44,963 bases of DNA, from positions 1-44,963 of the forward strand of contig CAMNHH010000002.1 in the NCBI GenBank assembly GCA_946539175.1, in the 5' to 3' direction. Positions 31,265 to 38,821 of this stretch are shown here, in pieces. Both the position numbers and the translations under genes were made by a program. The DNA is from an uncultured Clostridia bacterium (lineage in GTDB: Bacteria > Bacillota > Clostridia > Oscillospirales > Oscillospiraceae). The notes under the pieces were generated by a model, which saw only the letters and a list, made by a program, of their open reading frames with translations, did not search any database and was not told the DNA's origin. Within the stretch, counting starts at the first letter, position 1; each line of letters begins with the position of its first letter.

Positions 31265-32152
31265 TTATTTGGAGCTCTCCCAGGGCTTGAGCTTCTCCGC
31301 GGCCTCGTAGAGCCGCAGGTAGCTCTGGTGGCGGCTGGCGGGGATCTCCCCCGCCTCCACCGCCGCCAAGACCCTGCAGCCCGGCTCCTGCCGGTGGGCG
31401 CAGTCCTGGAAGCGGCAGCCCCCCAGATGGGACCGGAATTCCGGGAACAGCTCCGCCAGGTCCTCCTTGGGAATTGGCTCCATCAGCTCCAGATCAAAGG
31501 AGGCGAAGCCCGGCGTATCCGCCGCGTAGGTCTCGTCCCCGATGGGGAACAGCTCCACGTGGCGGGTGGTGTGGCGGCCCCGGCCCAGCTTCCGGGAGAC
31601 CTCCCCGGTCTCCACCCGAAGCTCCGGGCACAGGCGGCGGAGAATGGCGCTCTTGCCCACGCCCGAGTTGCCGGTGAAGGCAACGGTTTTCCCCCGGATC
31701 AGCGCCCGCAGCGTCTCGATCCCGGCTCCGGTCTCTGCGCTGGTGCAGACCACGGGAAAGCCCGCGGCCCGGTAGAGCCCGGCCAGCCGCTCCGGCTCAG
31801 CCAGATCGGTCTTGTTCACGCAGATGATGGGCTCCACCCCCTGCCGCAGGGCCAGGACGGTCATACGGTCAATGAGGAAGGGCTCCGTGATCGGGATGGC
31901 CCGGGAGGCCAGGATCACAAGGGCGTCCACATTGGCCACCGCGGGCCGCAGGAAGGCGTTCTTCCTGGGCAGGATGGTCTGGACGGTGCCCTTGCCGTTC
32001 TCGATGAGGACCGTCACCCGGTCTCCCACCAGAGGCGACTCGCCCGTCTTGCGGAATTTGCCCCGGGCGCGGCATTCAATCAGCTCCCCGCCCAGCGCCA
32101 CGTAGTAGAAGCCGGACAGGGCCTTGATGATGAGTCCTTCGGTCTGGGTCAT
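31265..32152 (-). CDS. rsgA: Ribosome small subunit-dependent GTPase RsgA
   Basis: RsgA is a late 30S assembly checkpoint GTPase. The 295-residue protein has an N-terminal OB fold and a circularly permuted G domain: G4 NKTDL comes before G1 GNSGVGKSAIL, with G3 DTPGF last. The zinc motif CRFQDCAHRQEPGC follows near the C-terminus. It is the last gene of the housekeeping operon, starting 12 bp after prkC with AGGGGG as ribosome site. In B. subtilis rpe and thiN follow rsgA; here the operon stops. Confidence 0.97.
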   Translation of the reverse strand: MTQTEGLIIKALSGFYYVALGGELIECRARGKFRKTGESPLVGDRVTVLIENGKGTVQTILPRKNAFLRPAVANVDALVILASRAIPITEPFLIDRMTVLALRQGVEPIICVNKTDLAEPERLAGLYRAAGFPVVCTSAETGAGIETLRALIRGKTVAFTGNSGVGKSAILRRLCPELRVETGEVSRKLGRGRHTTRHVELFPIGDETYAADTPGFASFDLELMEPIPKEDLAELFPEFRSHLGGCRFQDCAHRQEPGCRVLAAVEAGEIPASRHQSYLRLYEAAEKLKPWESSK

Positions 32153-32164
32153 ATCCCCCTGCCG

Positions 32165-34216
32165 TTACGGCTGGACCGCTTCCGCGGACTCCGACTCGCT
32201 GGGCCCGGGCTCGCTGCCGGACTCGCTGGGCGCCTCACTGGAGGAGGGCTCCGGCTCCTCGCTGGTGCTGGGAACCGGGACCGGACCCAGGGACAGGGTG
32301 ATGGTCACGGTGCTGCCGGGCAGCACCTCGGTTCCGGCCTCGGGAGACTGGGAGATGACCTGCCCCGCGGGAACGGTGCTGCTGTAGTCGGATCTCGTCT
32401 GGGCCACCAAGCCAAGGCCGCTGAGGGCGGTGGCGGCGGAATTCTCCGTCTGGCCCGCCAGGCTGGGGAGCTTGACGGTCTGCTTGCCCTTGGAGATCAC
32501 CACCGTTACCGTCTCTCCCTCCTCCAGCTCCGTGCCGGCCTCGGGAGACTGGGAGATCACGTAGCCCACCGGAACGGTGCTGCTGTAATCCTCCCGGCTC
32601 TGGATCTCCAGGCCGCGGCTCTTGACGGAGGCGGTGGCGTTGGACAGGGAGGCCCCCTCCACGTTGGGCACCTTGGTGGTTTTGACCTCCTTGCCCAGGC
32701 TGATGAACACCGTTACCACCTGGCCGTTTTTCAGCTCCGTGCCGGCCTCGGGATCCGTGCGGGTGACGTGGTCCACGGGGACCGTATCGCTGTACTCCCG
32801 GTCTGTCAGCACCGTGAGCTCGATCTCCAGGGCCTTCAGCAGGGTGTTGGCATTTTCGGCGGAATAGCCCTCCAGGGGCGGCATGGTGTCGGTCTGCTCG
32901 CCCATGGAGATATAGACGAAGATCTCGGTGCCCGGCGGGACCCTCTCGCCGTTGGCGGGCCGCTGATCGCAGATCACGCCCGCAGGATATTTGTCGTTGT
33001 AGACGTAGGAGCTCTCGTTCTCCACCAGCTTCAGATTGGGGTAGTTCTTCTTCAGCTCGTCGTCCCAGAGGGAGCCGATGAGCTGGGGCACAAACTGCTC
33101 CCCGACGGTGGTGGCGGGGGCCGTGCTTTCGGCGGGAGCCGTGGTTCCCGTCTGCCCGCCGCTCTGGCCCAGCAGCAGGATCAGCAGTCCCACCAGCGCA
33201 ATGGCGGCCAGACAGATGGCCACGATCATCCACACCCGGCGGCGCTTTTCCTCCCGGTCCTGCCGCTCATACTCCCGCTCCAGCTCCTTCTGCCGGACAG
33301 CCTGGTTCTGGGGCTTGGAGGTCTGGGCCCGGGGGGCGCCGGAGAGCGGTCCCGCCGCGGCGGTCTTGGGCAGGAAGGTGAAGCGGATGGCAGGGTTCTT
33401 GCGGAATTCCTCCATGTCCTTCAGCATATCCGTCACAGAGGCGTAACGGATGTTGATGTCGGAGCACATGGCGTGCATGGTGATCTGCTCCAGGCCGGTG
33501 GGGATGTCCCCGTTCAGCAGGGAGGGCGACAGGGGCGTGCCGTTGATGTGCTGGATGGCCACGCTGACCGGGGTCTCGCCGTCGTAGGGAGGCCGGCCCG
33601 TGAGCATCTCGTACATGACGACGCCCAGGGAATAGATGTCGGAGCGGTTATCCACCCGGGCTCCTCGGGCCTGCTCAGGGGAGATGTAATGCACTGAGCC
33701 CAGAGCCTCCTTGGTCAGCGTGTTCTGGGCGGAGGCGATGCGGGCGATGCCGAAGTCGGCCACCTTGACGCTGCCGTCCTTCAGGATCATCACGTTGTGG
33801 GGCTTGATGTCCCGGTGGATGATGCCCCGGCTGTGGGCGTGCTCCAGGGCCTTGGCGATCTGCATGGAGAAGTGCAGGGTCTCCCGCCAGGAAAGTGGGG
33901 CCCGCTGGTCCATGTACTGCTTCAGGGTGATGCCGTCGATGAGCTCCATGACGATATAGTCCAGCCCGTCGTTTTTGGAGACGTCATAGACGCTGACGAT
34001 ATTGGGATGGGAAAGCATCGCGACAGCCTGGGATTCCCCGTGGAAGCGGCGGCGGAACTCCGCGTCGTTGAGATAGTCGTCCTTCAGGATCTTGACGGCC
34101 ACCAGCCGGTTCAGCCGATGGTCCATGGCCTTGTAGACCACCGCCATGCCGCCGACGCCGATGACCTCCAGGATCTCATAGCGCCCGTCCAGCAGCTTGC
34201 CGATATATTTTTCCAT
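32165..34216 (-). CDS. prkC: PASTA-domain Ser/Thr protein kinase PrkC/Stk1
   Basis: PrkC senses cell-wall fragments and lipid II and phosphorylates proteins of wall synthesis, growth and germination. In the 683-residue protein the kinase domain (about 13-270) has the lysine in VAVKIL (K42), HRDIKPHN (D136), DFG (D154) and the GSVHYISPEQARG activation segment. One membrane helix (about 330-352) leads to four extracellular PASTA domains (about 375-645). The tail of some 35 residues is rich in Ser, Glu and Pro and may thread the wall. The phosphatase gene lies just upstream, the usual pair. The stop context CCGTAACGGC resembles the palindromic stop elements. Confidence 0.97.
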   Translation of the reverse strand: MEKYIGKLLDGRYEILEVIGVGGMAVVYKAMDHRLNRLVAVKILKDDYLNDAEFRRRFHGESQAVAMLSHPNIVSVYDVSKNDGLDYIVMELIDGITLKQYMDQRAPLSWRETLHFSMQIAKALEHAHSRGIIHRDIKPHNVMILKDGSVKVADFGIARIASAQNTLTKEALGSVHYISPEQARGARVDNRSDIYSLGVVMYEMLTGRPPYDGETPVSVAIQHINGTPLSPSLLNGDIPTGLEQITMHAMCSDINIRYASVTDMLKDMEEFRKNPAIRFTFLPKTAAAGPLSGAPRAQTSKPQNQAVRQKELEREYERQDREEKRRRVWMIVAICLAAIALVGLLILLLGQSGGQTGTTAPAESTAPATTVGEQFVPQLIGSLWDDELKKNYPNLKLVENESSYVYNDKYPAGVICDQRPANGERVPPGTEIFVYISMGEQTDTMPPLEGYSAENANTLLKALEIELTVLTDREYSDTVPVDHVTRTDPEAGTELKNGQVVTVFISLGKEVKTTKVPNVEGASLSNATASVKSRGLEIQSREDYSSTVPVGYVISQSPEAGTELEEGETVTVVISKGKQTVKLPSLAGQTENSAATALSGLGLVAQTRSDYSSTVPAGQVISQSPEAGTEVLPGSTVTITLSLGPVPVPSTSEEPEPSSSEAPSESGSEPGPSESESAEAVQP

Positions 34217-34235
34217 GTTGATTCTCCCTTCTGCT

Positions 34236-34967
34236 TCAGCAGGCGATGAGCACGGCGGTCACGTTGTCCGGCGCGCCCCGGTCCTTGGCGATGCCCAAAA
34301 GGCGCTGGCAGCAATCCTGCTTGTTGACGCCGTGGATCACTTCAAACAGAAGCTCCTGATCCGCTAAGTGATTGGTCAGACCGTCGCTGCACAGCAGGAT
34401 GCAGTCTCCGGCCCGCAGGGAGGCGGTATAGAGGTCGCATTCCACCGCCTGCTCCGTGCCGATGGCACGGGTGATGAAGTTCTTGCCGGGATAGGTCTTG
34501 GCCTGCTCGGAGCTGAGCTCGCCCCGCTGGACCATCAGCTCCACCAGAGAGTGGTCCACGGTGACCCGCTGGATCCCCTGGCGGTTCATCAAATAGCCCC
34601 GGCTGTCGCCCACGTTGGCGAAATAGGCCCGCTTGCCCAGGATCAGCACCGCCACCAGGGTGGTGCCCATTCCCTTCATATCCTCATTGAGCTGGGCGTT
34701 CTCATAGACCGCGGTATTGGCGATGGACACGGCGGTACGCAGCAGGTAATCCGCCTGGTCCTGGCTCATGCCGGAGCGGTAGCCCCGCTTGAGCTCCTCG
34801 GCAAAAACCTCCGCGGCCAGACGGCTGGCCACGTTGCCGGAGCGGGCGCCGCCCATGCCGTCGCATACCACAGCCGCCAGGTCGTGAGCGCCCAGCTTCT
34901 GCAACAGATAATAGTCCTGATTCTGGGTCCTCACAAGACCCGGATCGGTCAGGCCCCAAACTTCCAT
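34236..34967 (-). CDS. prpC: PP2C-type protein phosphatase PrpC/Stp
   Basis: The phosphatase removes phosphates placed by PrkC. The 243-residue PP2C/PPM protein has metal-site motifs DPGLVRTQNQD (8-18), VVCDGMGG, VGDSRGYL, LCSDGLTN and DNVTAVLI, in the right order. AAAGGAG precedes the ATG at 34967, which gives the family N-terminus; an in-frame codon at 35000 lacks a site. The gap to prkC is 19 bp. Confidence 0.97.
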   Translation of the reverse strand: MEVWGLTDPGLVRTQNQDYYLLQKLGAHDLAAVVCDGMGGARSGNVASRLAAEVFAEELKRGYRSGMSQDQADYLLRTAVSIANTAVYENAQLNEDMKGMGTTLVAVLILGKRAYFANVGDSRGYLMNRQGIQRVTVDHSLVELMVQRGELSSEQAKTYPGKNFITRAIGTEQAVECDLYTASLRAGDCILLCSDGLTNHLADQELLFEVIHGVNKQDCCQRLLGIAKDRGAPDNVTAVLIAC

Positions 34968-35012
34968 TCGCTGTGGCTCCTTTCTCTGGTGATCTGACAA
35001 ACAGAAATCCCC

Positions 35013-35029
35013 GGACAGCAGAGCTGTCC
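35013..35029. repeat. GGACAGC hairpin directly after the rlmN stop
   Basis: A perfect 7-bp stem GGACAGC/GCTGTCC with a 3-nt loop touches the rlmN stop codon. The stem sequence and loop size match hairpins in tmcAL (2404-2426) and at 44005-44023. Confidence 0.5.
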
Positions 35030-36052
35030 TTATTGGGCGTTCCGGTATTTTCTTCGTAATTGGCCGCAGGAGGCGTCGATGTCGCTGCCCAGGGTGCGGC
35101 GGACCGTACAGGCCACCCCCGCCTCCTCCAGAAGCTTCTGGAAGCGCAGCACGGCGGCCCGGTCGCTGGGCTTCAGGGGGCTCTCCTCCACGTTATTCAG
35201 AGGGATCAGATTGACGTGGGCCGGAAGGCCCTTCAGCCGCTTCAGCAGCAGCCGGGCCGTCTCGGGACTGTCGTTCACGTCCCGAATCATGGCGTACTCA
35301 AAGGAGATCCGGCGGCCGGTTTTCTCGTAGTAGCTGCGGCAGGCCGCCAGCAGCTCCTCCACGGGCCAGCGGCGGTTCACCGGCATGATCTTGCTGCGGG
35401 TCTCGTCGTCCGGCGCGTGGAGGCTCACGGAGAGGGTCAGCTGCAGCCTGCTCTCCGCCAGCTCCAGGATCCTGGGGACGATGCCGCAGGTGGACAGGCT
35501 GATGTGGCGCATGCCGATGTTCATGCCTTCCTCGCTGTTCACCAGCTCCAGGAAGCGGCAGACGTTGTCGAAATTGTCCAGGGGCTCTCCGATGCCCATC
35601 AGGACGATGTTGGAGACGCTCTGGCCGGAGTCCAGCTCCGTGAAAAGCACCTCGTCCAGCATTTCCCCGGCCGAGAGCTTCCGCACCAGGCCGCCGATGG
35701 TGGAGGCGCAGAAGGCGCAGCCCATGGGACAGCCCACCTCGGAGGAGATGCACACCGTATTGCCGTGGTGGTACTTCATCAGCACCGTCTCCACGCAGTT
35801 GCCGTCGTGGAGCTGCCAGAGGTACTTCACGGTGCCGTCCAGCCTCGATTCCTGGCGGCGCACCGGTACGGGGGCCGTCAGGAGCCATTGCTCCGCCAGT
35901 CGCTCCCGCAGAGCCTTGGGCAGATCCGTCATTTCTTCAAAGGAGCGGACCCCCCGGTGCAGCCAGGTATAGACCTGTTTCGCCCGGAAGGCAGGCTGGT
36001 CACCCAGGGCGGTCTTCAGTTCGGAAAGGGTCAGATTTTTGATCTCATTCAT
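35030..36052 (-). CDS. rlmN: Dual-specificity rRNA/tRNA m2A methyltransferase RlmN
   Basis: RlmN is a radical-SAM enzyme that methylates A2503 of 23S rRNA and A37 of some tRNAs. The 340-residue protein has the cluster motif CPMGCAFC (C108, C112, C115) and the C-terminal catalytic cysteine in DIDASCGQLR (about C329). The second essential cysteine is in the hydrophobic segment around CTVRR. Its start overlaps the stop of rsmB by ATGA. Confidence 0.97.
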   Translation of the reverse strand: MNEIKNLTLSELKTALGDQPAFRAKQVYTWLHRGVRSFEEMTDLPKALRERLAEQWLLTAPVPVRRQESRLDGTVKYLWQLHDGNCVETVLMKYHHGNTVCISSEVGCPMGCAFCASTIGGLVRKLSAGEMLDEVLFTELDSGQSVSNIVLMGIGEPLDNFDNVCRFLELVNSEEGMNIGMRHISLSTCGIVPRILELAESRLQLTLSVSLHAPDDETRSKIMPVNRRWPVEELLAACRSYYEKTGRRISFEYAMIRDVNDSPETARLLLKRLKGLPAHVNLIPLNNVEESPLKPSDRAAVLRFQKLLEEAGVACTVRRTLGSDIDASCGQLRRKYRNAQ

Positions 36053-37350
36053 CTTTTTCTCAGTTTCGCGATGAAGAACCCGTCGGTCCCCTCTGTGCAG
36101 GGCAGCAGGGTCTTCATACCGCTTTCGATCCGGCCCAGGCCGGGAAGCTCCAGGGGCTCCGGGCCGAATTCCGGGTGCTCCGCCAGAAAGGCGGAGACCA
36201 CTTCCTCGTTTTCCCGGCGCAGCAGGGTGCAGGTGCTGTAGACCAGCAGACCGCCGGGGCGCAGATGGCTGGCCTGGGCCTCCAGGATCCGGCGCTGCAC
36301 CGCCGGCAGGCCCTCCAGAGGCGCCAGCTCCTTGTAACGGATATCCGGCTTCTTCCGGATGACCCCCAGGCCGGAGCAGGGCACGTCGGCAATGATCCGG
36401 TCAAAGGCTCCGGCCCAATCGGGGTTGGGCACAGAGGCGTCCTGCAGCCGGACCTGAATGGCGTCCAGCCCCAGGCGCTCCGATCCGGCCCGGATCAGAT
36501 CCAGCTTATGCGGATGGATGTCGCAGCAGACCAGGGTCCCCTCGTTCTTCATATCGATGGCGGCGCTCACGCTCTTGCCGCCGGGCGCGGCGCAGCAGTC
36601 CAGCACCCTGTCTCCCGGCGCGGGGGCCAGGGCCAGGACCGCCAGCCGGGCAGCCGGGTCCTGGACGTAAAAACGGCCGTCCCGGAAGGCTTCGGTCTGC
36701 TCCGGACCGCCGCCGCTCACCGTGACGCAGTCCGGCAGCCAGGGATGGGGCTCCGCGGCAAGTCCCTCCTGCCGGATCAGATCCGAGATCAGGGCCTGGC
36801 AGGAGGTACGCAGGGTATTGGTCTGCAGGAAGACGCCGGGGGCCTCGTTGTGGCAGCGGAGCAGGGGCTCCAGCAGCGTCTCCCCCACGTTCGCCCGCAG
36901 CAGCTCCACCAGCTGCCCGGGATGGCTGTAGCGCAGGGAAAGCTCCCGGGGCAGCTCCAGCCGGGAGGGGTCCCGGAGCATGGCCCGCAGCACCCCGTTC
37001 ACCAGGCCGGCGGCCCTGGGATTTGCCAGGCGCTTGGCCTGCTCCACCGCCTCGTTCACCACGGCGGAGGGGGGCAGCTTGTCGAAAAAGCGGAGCTGGC
37101 ACAGGGCCAGCCGCAGAATATCCAGCACCGCGGGCTGGAGCCGGCTCGGTTTATCCTTGAGATAGCGGGAGATCCACTCGTCCAGCAGCAGGCGATTTTG
37201 CGTCACAGCAGCGCACAGGCGGGTAGCCAGCGCGGCGTCCCGTCGGTCCAGCCGATCCCGGGCCAGCTGCTGCTTCAGAGCCGCGTCCAGCCAGGCGTTG
37301 TTCTTGCGGCATGCGATGAGAACGGATAAGGCGGTGTCTCTTGCTGACAT
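36049..37350 (-). CDS. rsmB: 16S rRNA m5C967 methyltransferase RsmB
   Basis: RsmB methylates C967 of 16S rRNA. The 433-residue protein has an N-terminal NusB-like RNA-binding domain (about 1-140) and a Rossmann methyltransferase domain with LDCCAAPGGKS for SAM, the proline-cysteine DVPCSGLGVIRKKPDI, and the nucleophile region YSTCTLLRREN. AAGGAG precedes the start, 35 bp after fmt. It overlaps rlmN by ATGA. Confidence 0.96.
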   Translation of the reverse strand: MSARDTALSVLIACRKNNAWLDAALKQQLARDRLDRRDAALATRLCAAVTQNRLLLDEWISRYLKDKPSRLQPAVLDILRLALCQLRFFDKLPPSAVVNEAVEQAKRLANPRAAGLVNGVLRAMLRDPSRLELPRELSLRYSHPGQLVELLRANVGETLLEPLLRCHNEAPGVFLQTNTLRTSCQALISDLIRQEGLAAEPHPWLPDCVTVSGGGPEQTEAFRDGRFYVQDPAARLAVLALAPAPGDRVLDCCAAPGGKSVSAAIDMKNEGTLVCCDIHPHKLDLIRAGSERLGLDAIQVRLQDASVPNPDWAGAFDRIIADVPCSGLGVIRKKPDIRYKELAPLEGLPAVQRRILEAQASHLRPGGLLVYSTCTLLRRENEEVVSAFLAEHPEFGPEPLELPGLGRIESGMKTLLPCTEGTDGFFIAKLRKR

Positions 37351-37385
37351 AGGCGCTCCTTGATCGGCGCAGGGGCCGATGGGAA

Positions 37386-38318
37386 TCAGTCCCTGGGGGA
37401 TGTTGAAAGTTCAATGGGATGGCCCCGGAAGTAGTCGGCGGCGGGCATGGCCTTGCCGCCGGGGGCCTGGAGGCGGGTGATCAGCACGGCGCCGTCACCG
37501 CAGGCCACCGCCAGGCCCTGCCTGGTGAGGGCCAGCAGGGTGCCGGGGGCAGCCGGCTCCTCCACGGCGCAGGGACGGGCCTCCCAGAGCTTGAACGCCG
37601 TGCCGCCCAGATTTGCCGTGGCGGCGGGCCAGGGATTCAGACCCCGGATCTGGGCCAGGATGGCCCGGGCGGGCCGGGTCCAGTCCACAGGGGACAGCTC
37701 CTTGGTGAGCATGGGGGCGTAGCTGGCCAGGGCGGGATCCTGGGGTCTGCGGGTGACGGTCCCGGCGTCGATGGCGGCCAGAGTGTCCCGCAGCAGGGCC
37801 GCGCCGATGGGCGCCAGGCGCTCCATCAGCTCCCCTGCGGTCTCATACGCGCCGATGGGGGTCCGGCGGACGTCGATGATGTCCCCCTCGTCCATGCCGG
37901 CGTTCATATACATGGCGGTGACGCCGGTCTCGGGCAGATCCCGCAGGACCGCCCACTGGACCGGGGCGGAGCCCCGCAGGGCGGGCAGGATACTGCCGTG
38001 GATGTTGACGCAGCCCTTGGGGGGAATGTCCAGCACCCGCTGGGGCAGGAGCTTGCCGTAGGCCACGGCGATGATCAGATCCGGGGCCAGGGCCTTCAGC
38101 TCCTCATAGACCCCGTCGTCCTTGAACGTGGCGGGCTGGTACACCGGCAGGCCGTGGGCCAGGGCCAGGGTCTTTACCTCGGAGGGGATCAGCTTCATGC
38201 CCCGGTTCTTGGGAGTGTCGGGCTTGGTATAGACGGCGACCACCTGATGCTCTGTCTCCAGCACGGCCGCCAGGCAGGCGGCGGCGAAAGCGGGGGTGCC
38301 CATGAACACAACGTTCAT
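37386..38318 (-). CDS. fmt: Methionyl-tRNA formyltransferase
   Basis: Fmt adds the formyl group to initiator Met-tRNA. The 310-residue protein begins NVVFMGTPAFAA and has the catalytic region with CVNIHGSILPALRGSAPVQWA and the aspartate in TAMYMNAGMDEGDI, followed by the C-terminal tRNA-binding beta-barrel. It overlaps def by ATGA, the expected partner order, so formylation and deformylation enzymes are made together. Confidence 0.97.
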   Translation of the reverse strand: MNVVFMGTPAFAAACLAAVLETEHQVVAVYTKPDTPKNRGMKLIPSEVKTLALAHGLPVYQPATFKDDGVYEELKALAPDLIIAVAYGKLLPQRVLDIPPKGCVNIHGSILPALRGSAPVQWAVLRDLPETGVTAMYMNAGMDEGDIIDVRRTPIGAYETAGELMERLAPIGAALLRDTLAAIDAGTVTRRPQDPALASYAPMLTKELSPVDWTRPARAILAQIRGLNPWPAATANLGGTAFKLWEARPCAVEEPAAPGTLLALTRQGLAVACGDGAVLITRLQAPGGKAMPAADYFRGHPIELSTSPRD

Positions 38319-38812
38319 TCGCCGTCCTCCGCGTTCTGGTTCATCAGCTCCTCGTACTCCTCCTCGGTCAGCATCCGGTAGGCCTTCTCGGTATACAGGT
38401 GCCCGTCCAGGTGCTCCAGCTCGTGGCAGAAGCAGCGCGCGATCAGATCCTCGCCCTCATATTCGTACCAGTCCCCGTGGCGATCCTGGGCCTCCACCCG
38501 GACCTTCCGGGGACGCTTCACCAGGCCGTAGCGCTCGGGAACGCTGAGACAGCCCTCCAGACCGTCCTGCTCCCCCTCCTGCTCCAGGATGCGGGGATTG
38601 ATCAGCTCAATGATCTCTTCTCCCAGGTCCACCACCACGACCCGGCGCAGGACCCCCACCTGGGGGGCCGCCAGACCCACGCCGTTGGCATGGACCACGG
38701 TATCCTTCATATCGTCGATCAGCGTGGCAAGGCGCTCGTCAAAGGCCGTTACGGGACGGCAGACCTTGTTCAGAGTGGAATTTCCCTCGGTGAGGATGTT
38801 TCTCAGTGCCAT
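38315..38812 (-). CDS. def: Peptide deformylase
   Basis: Deformylase removes the N-formyl group from new proteins. The 165-residue protein has the three motifs GVGLAAPQVG, EGCLSVPE (metal ligand C88) and HELEH (H130, E131, H134). The fourth residue of the last motif is Glu where Asp is common, with HExxH intact. AGGAG overlaps the priA stop codon, six bases before the ATG. Confidence 0.97.
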   Translation of the reverse strand: MALRNILTEGNSTLNKVCRPVTAFDERLATLIDDMKDTVVHANGVGLAAPQVGVLRRVVVVDLGEEIIELINPRILEQEGEQDGLEGCLSVPERYGLVKRPRKVRVEAQDRHGDWYEYEGEDLIARCFCHELEHLDGHLYTEKAYRMLTEEEYEELMNQNAEDGE

Positions 38813-38821
38813 AGTGTTCTC

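Noticed and set aside
32155..32172. A further stop-codon palindrome at prkC
   Set aside because: CCGTAACGGC resembles the core, but no hairpin follows because rsgA starts within a few bases, so chance is likely.
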